Assembly (NCBI GenBank): GCA_003446655.1
Contig: DMCZ01000142.1
Span: forward strand, 1 to 8,507
Source: Thauera sp.
Lineage (GTDB): Bacteria > Pseudomonadota > Gammaproteobacteria > Burkholderiales > Rhodocyclaceae
DNA length: 8,507 nt
Direction: 5' to 3'
Part shown: piece by piece, positions 1 to 7,851 of the stretch
Numbering within the stretch: the stretch's first letter is position 1
Layout of the letters: each line of letters begins with the position of its first letter
Made by a program: the position numbers and the translations under genes
The notes under the pieces: model-generated
What the model was told of the DNA's origin: nothing
Seen by the model: the letters and a program-made list of their open reading frames with translations, nothing else
The model's database searches: none

Positions 1-1362
1 GTGGGCGCCGTGATGGAGGCGCCGATTTCGCTGGTGTTCATGGTGATCCTGTTTCTCGCCAGCCCGTTGCTCGGCTGGGCCGCGGTGGCGGGTGCAGTGG
101 TGCAGGTCGGACTGGCCTGGCTCAACGAACGCAGCACCAATCCGCCGCTCACCGAGGCGAACCGCTCGGCGATCGCCGCCCAGCAGTATGCCGACGGTTC
201 ACTGCGCAACGCCGAAGTCATCGAGGCGATGGGCATGCTGCAGCACATCCACCAGCGCTGGATGGACAAGCAGCATGCGTTCCTGCAGCTGCAGGCACAG
301 GCCTCCGACAAGGCGGGCGGCTTTCAGGCAGGCACCAAGTTCGTGCAGACCACGATGGGCTCGCTGCTGCTGGGCCTCGGCGCCTGGCTCGTCCTTGACA
401 ATGCGCTGGCGGGCGGCCCCGGAATGATGATCGTCGCCTCGGTGCTGGGCGGACGCATGCTGGCGCCGCTGGTGCAGATGGTGAGCCAGTGGCGCGCAGT
501 GGTGAACGTGCGCGACGCGTGGCGCCGCCTCGACCAGCTGCTCACGCAGCTGCCCGAGCGCCCCCCGGCGATGCCCCTGCCTGCGCCGCGCGGCTTGCTG
601 AACGTGGAGAACGTGATCGCCGGGGCGCCCGGGAGCAACGCGCCGATCCTGCGCGGTGTCGCCTTTGCGCTGCAGCCGGGCGAGGTGCTGGCGGTGGTGG
701 GGCCCTCGGCCTCCGGCAAGACCACGCTCGCCCGCCTGCTGGTCGGCCTGTGGCCGTGCATCAGCGGCAAGGTGCGCCTGGATGGCGCCGACGTGTTTGC
801 GTGGGACAAGCTCGAACTCGGCCCCCATCTGGGCTATCTGCCGCAGGGCGTGGAACTGCTCGAAGGCACGCTGGCCGAGAACATTGCCCGCTTCGGCGAG
901 GTGGATGTGGACAAGGTGCACGAGGCAGCGCGCTTGGTCGGCCTGCACGAGTTCATCCTGTCCCTGCCCCAAGGTTACGACAGCCCGGTGGGACGCGACG
1001 GCGCCATCCTGTCCGGTGGCCAGCGCCAGCGCGTGGCGCTGGCGCGCGCCCTCTACAGTGACCCCGTGTTCGTGGTGCTCGACGAGCCCAACTCCAGCCT
1101 CGACGAAGCCGGCGACGCCGCGCTAGCCCATGCGATTTCTCAGCTCAAGGCACGTGGCACCAGCTTCGTGGTGATGACCCATCGCACCAGCGTGCTGGCA
1201 GTCGCCGACAAGATGCTGGTGCTGCGCGACGGCGTGCAGCAGGCCTTCGGGCCGCGCGATCAGGTGCTGGCCGCGCTCAACCAGGCTGCGGCGCAGGCTG
1301 CCCAGCAGGCCCAGGGCGAGAAGGTCTCGACGCCGGCGCCTGCGATGGTCGCTGCACGTTGA
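1..1362 (+). CDS. Type I secretion ABC permease/ATPase, PrtD type (5'-truncated by window edge)
   Basis: This inner-membrane half-transporter would power export of a protein substrate through the fusion protein and TolC-type channel encoded downstream. What is visible is the second half of the membrane domain (hydrophobic stretches near residues 7-42 and 117-160) followed by a complete nucleotide-binding domain. The Walker A motif GPSASGKTT is at 234-242 with Lys240, the Q-loop sits in YLPQ, the signature LSGGQ is at 337-341, Walker B ends in Asp361 with catalytic Glu362, the D-loop is SLDE and the switch His is 394. Alignment by eye with the next gene places residue 7 (EAP) at that protein's residue 141 (DAP). 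About 130-150 N-terminal residues therefore lie upstream of the window, and the GTG at base 1 is an internal codon rather than a start. The C-terminus has an Ala/Gln-rich tail. Family assignment is firm; the substrate is unknown. Confidence 0.93.
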   Translation: MGAVMEAPISLVFMVILFLASPLLGWAAVAGAVVQVGLAWLNERSTNPPLTEANRSAIAAQQYADGSLRNAEVIEAMGMLQHIHQRWMDKQHAFLQLQAQASDKAGGFQAGTKFVQTTMGSLLLGLGAWLVLDNALAGGPGMMIVASVLGGRMLAPLVQMVSQWRAVVNVRDAWRRLDQLLTQLPERPPAMPLPAPRGLLNVENVIAGAPGSNAPILRGVAFALQPGEVLAVVGPSASGKTTLARLLVGLWPCISGKVRLDGADVFAWDKLELGPHLGYLPQGVELLEGTLAENIARFGEVDVDKVHEAARLVGLHEFILSLPQGYDSPVGRDGAILSGGQRQRVALARALYSDPVFVVLDEPNSSLDEAGDAALAHAISQLKARGTSFVVMTHRTSVLAVADKMLVLRDGVQQAFGPRDQVLAALNQAAAQAAQQAQGEKVSTPAPAMVAAR

Positions 1363-1397
1363 ACACCCCCCTCACGAACGAACCGATCGAATCCAAC

Positions 1398-3158
1398 ATG
1401 GCAGCCTCCGGCTTCTTCGGGCGCAGCGAACTCGCCGCCACCCTTTACACCTTCCGGCGTGAATTCCTCATCGTGGGCATCTTCAGCCTGGTGGCCAACG
1501 TGCTGATGCTCGCCCCCACGCTCTACATGCTCCAGGTCTACGACCGCGTGCTGGTCAGCCGCAGCGAACTGACCCTGCTGGTGTTGTCGCTGATCACGCT
1601 GTTCTTTTTCGCGGTGATGGCGTTCGCCGAGTGGTCGCGCTCGCGCCTGCTGGTGCGCGCCGGCGTACGCCTGGACGCGGTGCTCAGCACCAGGGTGTTC
1701 AATGCCAGTTTCGAAGCCAACCTCAGCCAGTCGGGCGCCCCAGCCCAGCGGGCCTTCAACGATCTGACCGAGGTGCGCCAGTTCCTCACCGGGAACGGCA
1801 TCTTCGCCTTCTTCGATGCGCCCTGGGCGCCGATCTACATTGGCGTGCTGTTCTTCCTGCACCCCTTCCTGGGCTGGGTCTCGATCGCCTTCGCCCTGGT
1901 GCAGGCGGCGCTGGCCTGGTTCGGTCACCGACGCACCCTCGCGCCGGCCGAAGAAGCCTCGAAGGCCGCGCTCGACGTCAATCTCTACCTGCAGGGCAAG
2001 CTGCGCAACGCCGAGGTGGTCGAGTCGATGGGCATGCTATCCGGCCTGCGCGAGCGCTGGAGCAGGCGCCACGCCGAGTACATGGATCGCCAGGGCGTGA
2101 CGCAGAGCATGACCCATCGCATCACCGCGATCAGCAAGTGGGTGCGCTACTGCCAGCAGTCGCTGGCGCTGGCCGCCGGGGCGCTGCTGGTGATCGAGGG
2201 CGAACTGACCCCTGGCGCCATGATCGCCGCCAACGTGCTGATGACCCGTGCCCTGGCGCCAATCGACCAGATGGTCAATACCTGGCGCAGCTTCATTGGC
2301 GCGCGTAGCGCCTTCCTGCGCCTGGAGCAGCTCTTGCGGGCCCACCCGGAGCGCGACCCTGCGCTGAGCCGCGTGCCGCCGACCGGTGAGGTGACGCTGC
2401 GCGAAGTGATCGCGACCGCACCTGGACGCGCGACGCCGATCCTGCAGGGAGTGAGCCTGCAGGCCAGCCCGGGCTCGGTCACCGTCGTCCTCGGCCCTTC
2501 GGGCTCGGGCAAATCGACGCTGGCGCGCGTGCTGATGGGCATCTGGCCGGACGTGTCTGGCGAGGTGCTGCTCGACGGCCATCCGCTTGACGGCTGGAGT
2601 CGTGCCGAACTCGGGCCGCATGTCGGCTACCTGCCGCAGGACGTCGAACTGTTCGATGGCACGATCGCCGAGAACATCGCACGCTTTGCCGAGATCGAGT
2701 CCGAGAAGGTGATCGCCGCCGCCCGCAGCGCCGGCTTGCACGACATGATCCTGCGCTTTCCGAAGGGGTACGACACGCCTATGGGCGAGGCCGGAAGCCT
2801 GCTTTCAGGCGGCCAGCGCCAGCGCATCGGCCTGGCGCGCGCCATCTATGGCGACCCGGCACTGATCGTGCTCGACGAACCCAATGCCAACCTCGATGAC
2901 GTCGGCGAAGCGGCGCTGATGCGCGCCGTGCGTGAACTCCGTGGCAAGGGGCGGACGGTGTTCCTGATCACGCACCGGCCAGGCGCGGTTGCGGCCGCCG
3001 ATCAGCTGCTGGTGCTGCGCGACGGCCGGGTGCTGTGCCAGGGGCCGCGCGATTCGGTGCTGAGCTGGCTGCAGGCGCAGGCCCGCCCGGCCAATGCCAC
3101 GCCCGCTTCACAGCCCCCGTCCGCTGCGCCGCCTGCACCTGCGCCTGCGCCGGGCTGA
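1398..3158 (+). CDS. Type I secretion ABC permease/ATPase, PrtD type (second of a tandem pair)
   Basis: This is a full-length inner-membrane ABC exporter half of 586 residues, the usual PrtD size. Six hydrophobic segments lie near residues 23-43, 58-78, 135-155, 159-175, 252-266 and 272-290. The early segment carries the family's YMLQVYDRVL run. The ATPase domain has Walker A GPSGSGKST at 366-374 (Lys372), YLPQ Q-loop, LSGGQ at 469-473, Walker B Asp493 with Glu494, D-loop NLDD and switch His526. There is no N-terminal C39-like peptidase domain, so it is neither a bacteriocin-type nor an HlyB-type exporter. It ends in a Pro/Ala-rich tail of about 25 residues. The ATG at 1398 gives standard length. 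An in-frame TTG at 1359 would overlap the previous stop as TTGA and add 13 residues; neither start has a good Shine-Dalgarno sequence, so the start is uncertain. It closely resembles the preceding gene and probably works with it. Confidence 0.95.
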   Translation: MAASGFFGRSELAATLYTFRREFLIVGIFSLVANVLMLAPTLYMLQVYDRVLVSRSELTLLVLSLITLFFFAVMAFAEWSRSRLLVRAGVRLDAVLSTRVFNASFEANLSQSGAPAQRAFNDLTEVRQFLTGNGIFAFFDAPWAPIYIGVLFFLHPFLGWVSIAFALVQAALAWFGHRRTLAPAEEASKAALDVNLYLQGKLRNAEVVESMGMLSGLRERWSRRHAEYMDRQGVTQSMTHRITAISKWVRYCQQSLALAAGALLVIEGELTPGAMIAANVLMTRALAPIDQMVNTWRSFIGARSAFLRLEQLLRAHPERDPALSRVPPTGEVTLREVIATAPGRATPILQGVSLQASPGSVTVVLGPSGSGKSTLARVLMGIWPDVSGEVLLDGHPLDGWSRAELGPHVGYLPQDVELFDGTIAENIARFAEIESEKVIAAARSAGLHDMILRFPKGYDTPMGEAGSLLSGGQRQRIGLARAIYGDPALIVLDEPNANLDDVGEAALMRAVRELRGKGRTVFLITHRPGAVAAADQLLVLRDGRVLCQGPRDSVLSWLQAQARPANATPASQPPSAAPPAPAPAPG

Positions 3159-3220
3159 ACCGCGCGCCACGCTCCCCTGGCCGACCGACTTCGCAACGAT
3201 TTCCGCTGGATACGACAAAC

Positions 3221-4567
3221 ATGGCTAATTCCGATTTCAACAACCTCCCGACGGCCACGCCTGGCAAGGGCGAGCCCCCCGCCGACACCGGCCGCGCCGC
3301 CCGCGTCGGCCTGTGGGCGCTGGGCCTAGGCTTCGGCGGCTTCCTGCTGTGGGCGGCCTTCGCGCCGCTCGACGAAGGGGTGCCCGCGCAGGGTACCGTG
3401 ATGGTCGATACCAAGCGCAAGACCGTGCAACACCTCAGCGGCGGCATCATCAAGCGCGTGCTGGTGCGCGAAGGCGAGATCGTCCAGGAAGGACAGCCAC
3501 TGATCGAGCTCGATGCCGCCACCGCACGCGCCAACTACGAGTCCGTACGCCAGCGCTATCTGGGCCTGCGCGCGATGCAGGGCCGCCTCGAGGCCGAACA
3601 GACCGACGCTGACAGCGTGCGCTTCCACCCCGATCTGATCGAAGCCGCATCCGACCCGCTGATCAAGGTGCAGATGGACACCCAGCGCCAGCTGTTCCAG
3701 TCGCGCCGGGCGTCGCTGCGCGCCGCCCTGCAGGGCATCGAGGAGAGCATCCGTGGCCAGGAGGCGCTGCTGCAAACCTACCAGGGCATGCTCGGCCCGC
3801 GTCGGAGCCAGCTCGCGCTGCTGCAGGAGGAGTTGAACCACACCCGCAGCCTCGTCGCCGAAGGTTATGCGCCGCGCAATCGCCAGCTCGAGCTCGAGCG
3901 CCAGGTGGCCGAGTCCAATGCCGCGATCGCCGAACTGATGGGCAACTCGGTGCGCGCGCAGCGCGCCATCGCCGAACTTCGCCAGCAGGCGGTCGCCCGC
4001 CGCCAGGAATACCGCAAGGAAGTCGAGACCGAGCTGGGCAACGTGCTGCGCGAGGTCCAGTCGGACGCCGAAAAGCTGGTCGCCGTGCGCGCCGACCTCG
4101 AGCGCACCGAGATCCGCTCGCCAGCCTCCGGGCAGGCGATCGGGCTGGCGGTGCAGACTGTCGGCGGCGTGATCCAGGCAGGCCAGAAGCTGATGGACAT
4201 CGTTCCCGAGGATGAGCCGCTGCTGCTGGAAGCAAAGATCGAACCGCACCTGATCGACAAGGTGCGCACCGGCCTCATGACCGACGTGCGCTTCAACGCG
4301 TTTTCGCATTCACCGCAGCTGGTGGTGGAGGGCGAGATCGTGTCGGTATCGAGCGACCTGCTCACCGAGCAGGTCGGTGGGGCGCAGATTTCCTACTACC
4401 TCGCCCGCGTGAAGGTGACTCCCGAAGGGATGAAGGTGTTGGGCAAGCGCCGCCTGCAGCCCGGGATGCCGGTCGAGGTCATCGTCAAGACCGGCGAGCG
4501 TTCGATGCTGACCTACCTGCTCAACCCGCTGACCAAGCGCCTCGCCGCATCGATGAAGGAGGAGTGA
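3221..4567 (+). CDS. HlyD/PrtE-family membrane fusion protein of type I secretion
   Basis: This periplasmic adaptor (448 residues) would link the ABC pump to the outer-membrane channel. A short cytoplasmic N-terminus is followed by one membrane anchor near residues 29-48. The first half of a biotinyl-lipoyl-like domain is at 68-98 (QHLSGG, VREGEIVQEGQ), a long charged alpha-hairpin or coiled coil spans about 105-290, the second lipoyl half is at 296-329 (IRSPASG), and a beta-barrel region covers about 333-425. The end, KTGERSMLTYLLNPL, is typical of PrtE/HlyD adaptors. The ATG at 3221 was chosen because it puts the membrane anchor where the family has it. The open frame continues upstream to 3035, but that extension overlaps the ABC gene and looks non-coding. 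The gap from the ABC gene is 62 bases and the ribosome binding site is weak. The adaptor role is well supported. Confidence 0.95.
   Translation: MANSDFNNLPTATPGKGEPPADTGRAARVGLWALGLGFGGFLLWAAFAPLDEGVPAQGTVMVDTKRKTVQHLSGGIIKRVLVREGEIVQEGQPLIELDAATARANYESVRQRYLGLRAMQGRLEAEQTDADSVRFHPDLIEAASDPLIKVQMDTQRQLFQSRRASLRAALQGIEESIRGQEALLQTYQGMLGPRRSQLALLQEELNHTRSLVAEGYAPRNRQLELERQVAESNAAIAELMGNSVRAQRAIAELRQQAVARRQEYRKEVETELGNVLREVQSDAEKLVAVRADLERTEIRSPASGQAIGLAVQTVGGVIQAGQKLMDIVPEDEPLLLEAKIEPHLIDKVRTGLMTDVRFNAFSHSPQLVVEGEIVSVSSDLLTEQVGGAQISYYLARVKVTPEGMKVLGKRRLQPGMPVEVIVKTGERSMLTYLLNPLTKRLAASMKEE
4556..4564 (+). promoter_or_regulatory. Ribosome binding site deciding the TolC-type gene start
   Basis: The run AAGGAGGAG inside the last codons of the fusion-protein gene is a near-perfect Shine-Dalgarno sequence. 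It sits about 7 bases before the ATG at 4570. This favours that ATG over the in-frame GTG at 4564, which overlaps the motif itself. Because the site lies inside the upstream gene, translation of the two genes is likely coupled. Confidence 0.85.
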
Positions 4568-4569
4568 GC

Positions 4570-5919
4570 ATGCGCACCCGCCGCTTCCTGCTTACCGCAA
4601 CGCTGGCGGCCCTGCTGGGTCCGCTCGGCAGCCCGGCATGGGGTCTGGATCTGATGGAGGCCTACCAGGCCGCGCTCGCCCAGGACGCCCGCATCCGTGC
4701 TGCACGCGCGGCGCGCGACTCCGCCGTCGAGCGCCTGCCCCAGGCGCGCGCGCAGCTGATGCCGAACGTCGCGATCAACATTGGCCGCAACAAGAACGAC
4801 ATCGATCGCACCCAGGAGAACGCACTGGGGCGGGACGTGACGTTCAACGAGGAGTACTTCAGCTACAACCAGACCCTGCAGCTGCGTCAGCCCTTGTTCC
4901 GCATGCCGCTGTTCGCCGGGCTGCGCCAGGCGGGCTTCGTGGTCGAGGATGCAGAAGCCACGCTCGAGCGCGAGCTGCAGGACCTCGCCTCCCGCGTCAC
5001 CGGCGCCTACATGGAGGCGCTGCTGGCGCAGGACGCGCTCGAACTGGTACTCAAGCAGAAGGCCGTGACGACCACCCAGCTGGACGCGGCACGCAAGTCG
5101 CTGCAGGCGGGCTTCGGCACCCGCACCGACATCGACGAGGCACAGGCACGGCTCGACATGAACATCGCGGAGGAGTTAAGCGCGCGCCAGCACGTCGAGT
5201 TCACCCGCCGCCAGCTCGAGATCCTCATCAATCAGCCGGTCGACAACCTGGTGACGGTTGACACACAGCGCCTACCCCTGCTGCCGCCCGAGCCGGCCGA
5301 TGTCGGCTCATGGATCCGCCTGGCCGAAGAAGGCAGCCCCGAGGTGCGTGCCCTGCAGGCCCGGGTCGACGCCGCCAAAGCCGAGATCGCCAAAGCCCGT
5401 GGCGGGCACTACCCCACCGTCGATGCGGTGGCGCAGATCTCGAAGAGCGGCAGCGAGAACGTCACCTCGCCCAGGTCGAGCTACACCAATCACCTGATCG
5501 GCCTGCAGGTGAACATCCCGCTTTTTGCCGGCGGCTATGTGAACTCCACCGTTCGCCAGGCGATCGCCGAGCAGGTGCGCGCCGAGGAAAACCTCGAGGC
5601 CACCCGTCGCGACCTGGCGGTGCGCGTACACCGCGAACACCGGGGCGTGACCGAAGGTGTGCTCAAGGTGCGCGCGCTCGATCAGGCAGTGCGCTCGGCG
5701 CAGCAGCTGGTCACGTCGAGCAAACGATCCTTCGAGGCCGGTAGCCGCACGATGGTGGACGTGCTCAATGCGGAGGCGCAGCTGCAGACCACGCTGCGCG
5801 ACTTGGCTGAAGCGCGCTACCTTTATTTGGTGTCGAGGGTGCGGCTGCGCGCACTTGTGGGAATGGATCGGGAGCACAACATTGGAGAGATCAATGGCTG
5901 GTTGGGCGCCATCCACTGA
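4570..5919 (+). CDS. TolC-family outer-membrane channel of type I secretion
   Basis: This gene encodes the outer-membrane exit duct of the secretion system, 449 residues, in the normal range for the family. Residues 1-25 form a signal peptide: basic MRTRR, a hydrophobic core, and likely cleavage after SPAWG. The mature protein shows the internal duplication typical of TolC proteins. GFGTRTDIDEAQARL near 181-195 matches AGSRTMVDVLNAEAQL near 390-405, each inside a long helical region. Stretches such as LRQPLF and NIPLFAGG fit the beta-barrel strands. The gene starts 2 bases after the fusion-protein stop, with a strong ribosome binding site. The last roughly 35 codons use TTG, CTT, AGG, GGA and ATT, which are scarce earlier in the gene. 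The stop lies 23 bases from the end of the convergent cyclase gene, and only a weak 5-bp hairpin is visible there. Confidence 0.95.
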   Translation: MRTRRFLLTATLAALLGPLGSPAWGLDLMEAYQAALAQDARIRAARAARDSAVERLPQARAQLMPNVAINIGRNKNDIDRTQENALGRDVTFNEEYFSYNQTLQLRQPLFRMPLFAGLRQAGFVVEDAEATLERELQDLASRVTGAYMEALLAQDALELVLKQKAVTTTQLDAARKSLQAGFGTRTDIDEAQARLDMNIAEELSARQHVEFTRRQLEILINQPVDNLVTVDTQRLPLLPPEPADVGSWIRLAEEGSPEVRALQARVDAAKAEIAKARGGHYPTVDAVAQISKSGSENVTSPRSSYTNHLIGLQVNIPLFAGGYVNSTVRQAIAEQVRAEENLEATRRDLAVRVHREHRGVTEGVLKVRALDQAVRSAQQLVTSSKRSFEAGSRTMVDVLNAEAQLQTTLRDLAEARYLYLVSRVRLRALVGMDREHNIGEINGWLGAIH

Positions 5920-5942
5920 GCGCCTTGTGCTGCTCCCCGCAT

Positions 5943-7757
5943 TCAGGAAGCCCGAAAGATCTCGATCGGGTGGTTGATGCCGCGCAACGTGACGCAACCC
6001 ATCGATTCAGTCAGATGCTGCTTGAGACCCGCGTTTGCGCTCGGGCCAATGACGAGGTCGGTGGGCAAGTGGCGCGCAGCCTCTTCGAGGCGTGCGGCAA
6101 AATTGATGCAATCGCCGACGGCTGTATAGGTGCTCCTAAAGTCTGTGCCAAGATCTCCGACTAATGCGGTGCCGCTTTCGATACCAATTCGTACCCTGAG
6201 CGGTCTGTGCCCCCCGGACTGCCACTGCGTGTTGAAGGTAGCGACCTCTGCGAGCATCCTCTTTGCGGCTTGCAGCGCCCGGTCCGCTTGGTCAGAGCAG
6301 GGGAGTGGCGCGCCCCAGAACGCAACCAGGCCGTCGCCCGTATATTTGTCCAAAGTGCCATCCTCGGCCAATACTGGACGAGTCAGGCAGGCGAGGAAGT
6401 CTTTTGTCAGCGTTGCCGCTTCTGAAAGTGGGAGCGAGGAGATCGTCGCCGTGTAGTTCTCCATGTCAGCCACCAGGACGGTTACTTGACACAGCTTGGG
6501 GTCTAGGCTGTGAGTTAAATTGCGTCGCAATATTTCGTTGAGCACCGGGGGTGCCACGTAATGCGAGAGCATGCTTAATAGCCCGCGACTGCGTCGTTGA
6601 GTCTGTCGCCATTCATATGGCACGCCAAGCAACAGCAGCATGAAATACCCCCAAAGAGGCGCGCTCAAAGACCACTCCGCCCCACGCAACACTGCAGATA
6701 TCGCGACAATGCCCCAGGCGGCAGTGAAACCAAGCAGCAGAAACACGCCGCCCCATGCTGAAAAGCGTGCGATACCGATCACCGCGGCGATGATGCTGAA
6801 TACACACCAGGCGACGAAGAAAACGTGATCTGGTGGTGATTGCGGCAGACCGGCCTCGGCCAAGTCCAGGAGTCCGCTCAAACTCACGGCGTGCACCATC
6901 ACGCCTGCAGTAATTGGTGCAAGCGGGGTAATCACTCGGTCACCCAGGCTTAGCGACGAAGATCCCACCAGTACATATCGACCCGCGATCAGGTCAGTGG
7001 GTGCTTGCTCATTCAAAATGAACGCCGCTGGGATGACCGTGTAGGCATTCAGTGCCCGGCTGTAAGGTATCCGCCACTGTCCGTTCGCATCGGTTGCGGG
7101 AGAGGCGAATTGCAGCTCTCCTCCACAGGTGATCAGTGCTCGAGCGAAGTGTGGGTAGTCCAGGTCCGCATAACGCGTCTGAATCGGGATGCGCCGCAAG
7201 ACGCCGTCCTGATCTGGCCGATAACCAATGTTGCCGACGCAGGTGGCACGAGAAAACCCTGGGTTATTGCCGATGTAGCCCTGCGCGGGGAGTGCCGGCT
7301 CGCCTTGACCTGGTTTCTCGCCCCCGATTGGCTCGCCCTGCAACATGAGCACACTGCGGGCCGTGTAATCGAACACCTGCGCCAGCACCACGGGCCCGTG
7401 TTCGGCGAGCGATGCCAGCCGACCATCCCCGTCCGCGCTCCCGGCCGTCGGAAATACGATATCGAGTCCTACCACCTTCGCACCATAGGTTCCGAGCAAG
7501 ATCTCGACCAAATCAGCGATCTGCGACCTGGGCCACGGCCAGGGGCCAATGTCCTTCAGCGAGTCCTCGGTGATGTCGATGATTGCGATGCGGTCTTCGG
7601 GCTGGGTGATCGCTGTGGCTTGAACAATACGGTCGCGAAGCGACTCGTCGATCCTGTTTGCGAACTCCGGCCGTTTCCAGTCGACGAAAAGCACCAATGC
7701 GCACGCAAACAAGGCAACAAAGCTGCGCACAAACGAGGGGGAGGCAACCTGTTTCAT
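5943..7757 (-). CDS. CHASE2-domain class III adenylate/guanylate cyclase
   Basis: This 604-residue membrane-bound sensor cyclase is predicted to make cAMP in response to an extracytoplasmic signal. Residues 10-27 form a first membrane helix. A CHASE2 sensor covers about 30-300, with the hallmark runs IIDITEDSL, GPWPWPR and VVGLDIVFP and the later DQDGVLRR. Three membrane helices follow near 311-330, 336-356 and 366-380. A short linker containing the usual HYVAPPV element leads to the catalytic domain at about 423-600. Metal-binding Asp431 and Asp475, adenine-selecting Lys471 and Thr545, and transition-state Asn552 and Arg556 are all present at canonical spacing. The Lys/Thr pair matches cyanobacterial CyaC-type adenylate cyclases, so cAMP is more likely than cGMP. 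The ATG at 7757 places the first helix correctly, but the ribosome binding site is weak. The gene follows a small membrane protein and a Crp-like regulator on the same strand. The ligand is unknown. Confidence 0.95.
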   Translation of the reverse strand: MKQVASPSFVRSFVALFACALVLFVDWKRPEFANRIDESLRDRIVQATAITQPEDRIAIIDITEDSLKDIGPWPWPRSQIADLVEILLGTYGAKVVGLDIVFPTAGSADGDGRLASLAEHGPVVLAQVFDYTARSVLMLQGEPIGGEKPGQGEPALPAQGYIGNNPGFSRATCVGNIGYRPDQDGVLRRIPIQTRYADLDYPHFARALITCGGELQFASPATDANGQWRIPYSRALNAYTVIPAAFILNEQAPTDLIAGRYVLVGSSSLSLGDRVITPLAPITAGVMVHAVSLSGLLDLAEAGLPQSPPDHVFFVAWCVFSIIAAVIGIARFSAWGGVFLLLGFTAAWGIVAISAVLRGAEWSLSAPLWGYFMLLLLGVPYEWRQTQRRSRGLLSMLSHYVAPPVLNEILRRNLTHSLDPKLCQVTVLVADMENYTATISSLPLSEAATLTKDFLACLTRPVLAEDGTLDKYTGDGLVAFWGAPLPCSDQADRALQAAKRMLAEVATFNTQWQSGGHRPLRVRIGIESGTALVGDLGTDFRSTYTAVGDCINFAARLEEAARHLPTDLVIGPSANAGLKQHLTESMGCVTLRGINHPIEIFRAS

Positions 7758-7851
7758 TGCAGTACCGAGCCCACGCGAAGCCAGCCGGAGCTAATAGTGG
7801 CCGTGCCCGAAATTCTCCGCAGGCTGCGATGGAATGCGCTTGGCCGCCTGG

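Noticed and set aside
1..3158. Degenerate ATP site in one of the tandem ABC proteins, as in many heterodimeric exporters
   Set aside because: Checked motif by motif: both keep the Walker A Lys, LSGGQ, catalytic Glu and switch His, so no degenerate site is visible.
3035..3220. 62-residue N-terminal extension of the fusion protein
   Set aside because: It overlaps the end of the ABC gene in another frame, is Cys/Ala/Pro-rich with no family match, and would move the membrane anchor far from the usual N-terminal place.
3326..4309. Long - strand open frame (327 residues) opposite the fusion-protein gene
   Set aside because: Its composition (Ala, Leu, His, Gln, Arg) is typical of the antisense of a GC-rich gene. 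It shows no recognisable domain, and the + strand gene is certain.
5905..5924. GGCGC / GCGCC hairpin at the end of the TolC-type gene as a terminator
   Set aside because: The stem is only 5 bp with a 10-base loop, and the following bases are TTGTGCTGCT rather than a T-run. It is too weak to call.
6509..6523. TGTGAGTTAAATTGC as a CRP site
   Set aside because: Only one half-site matches, the second half lacks TCACA, and it lies inside the cyclase coding region.
7758..7851. Promoter in the gap upstream of the cyclase
   Set aside because: On the - strand I found no -35/-10 pair with acceptable sequence and spacing. The gene may be read from an upstream promoter.
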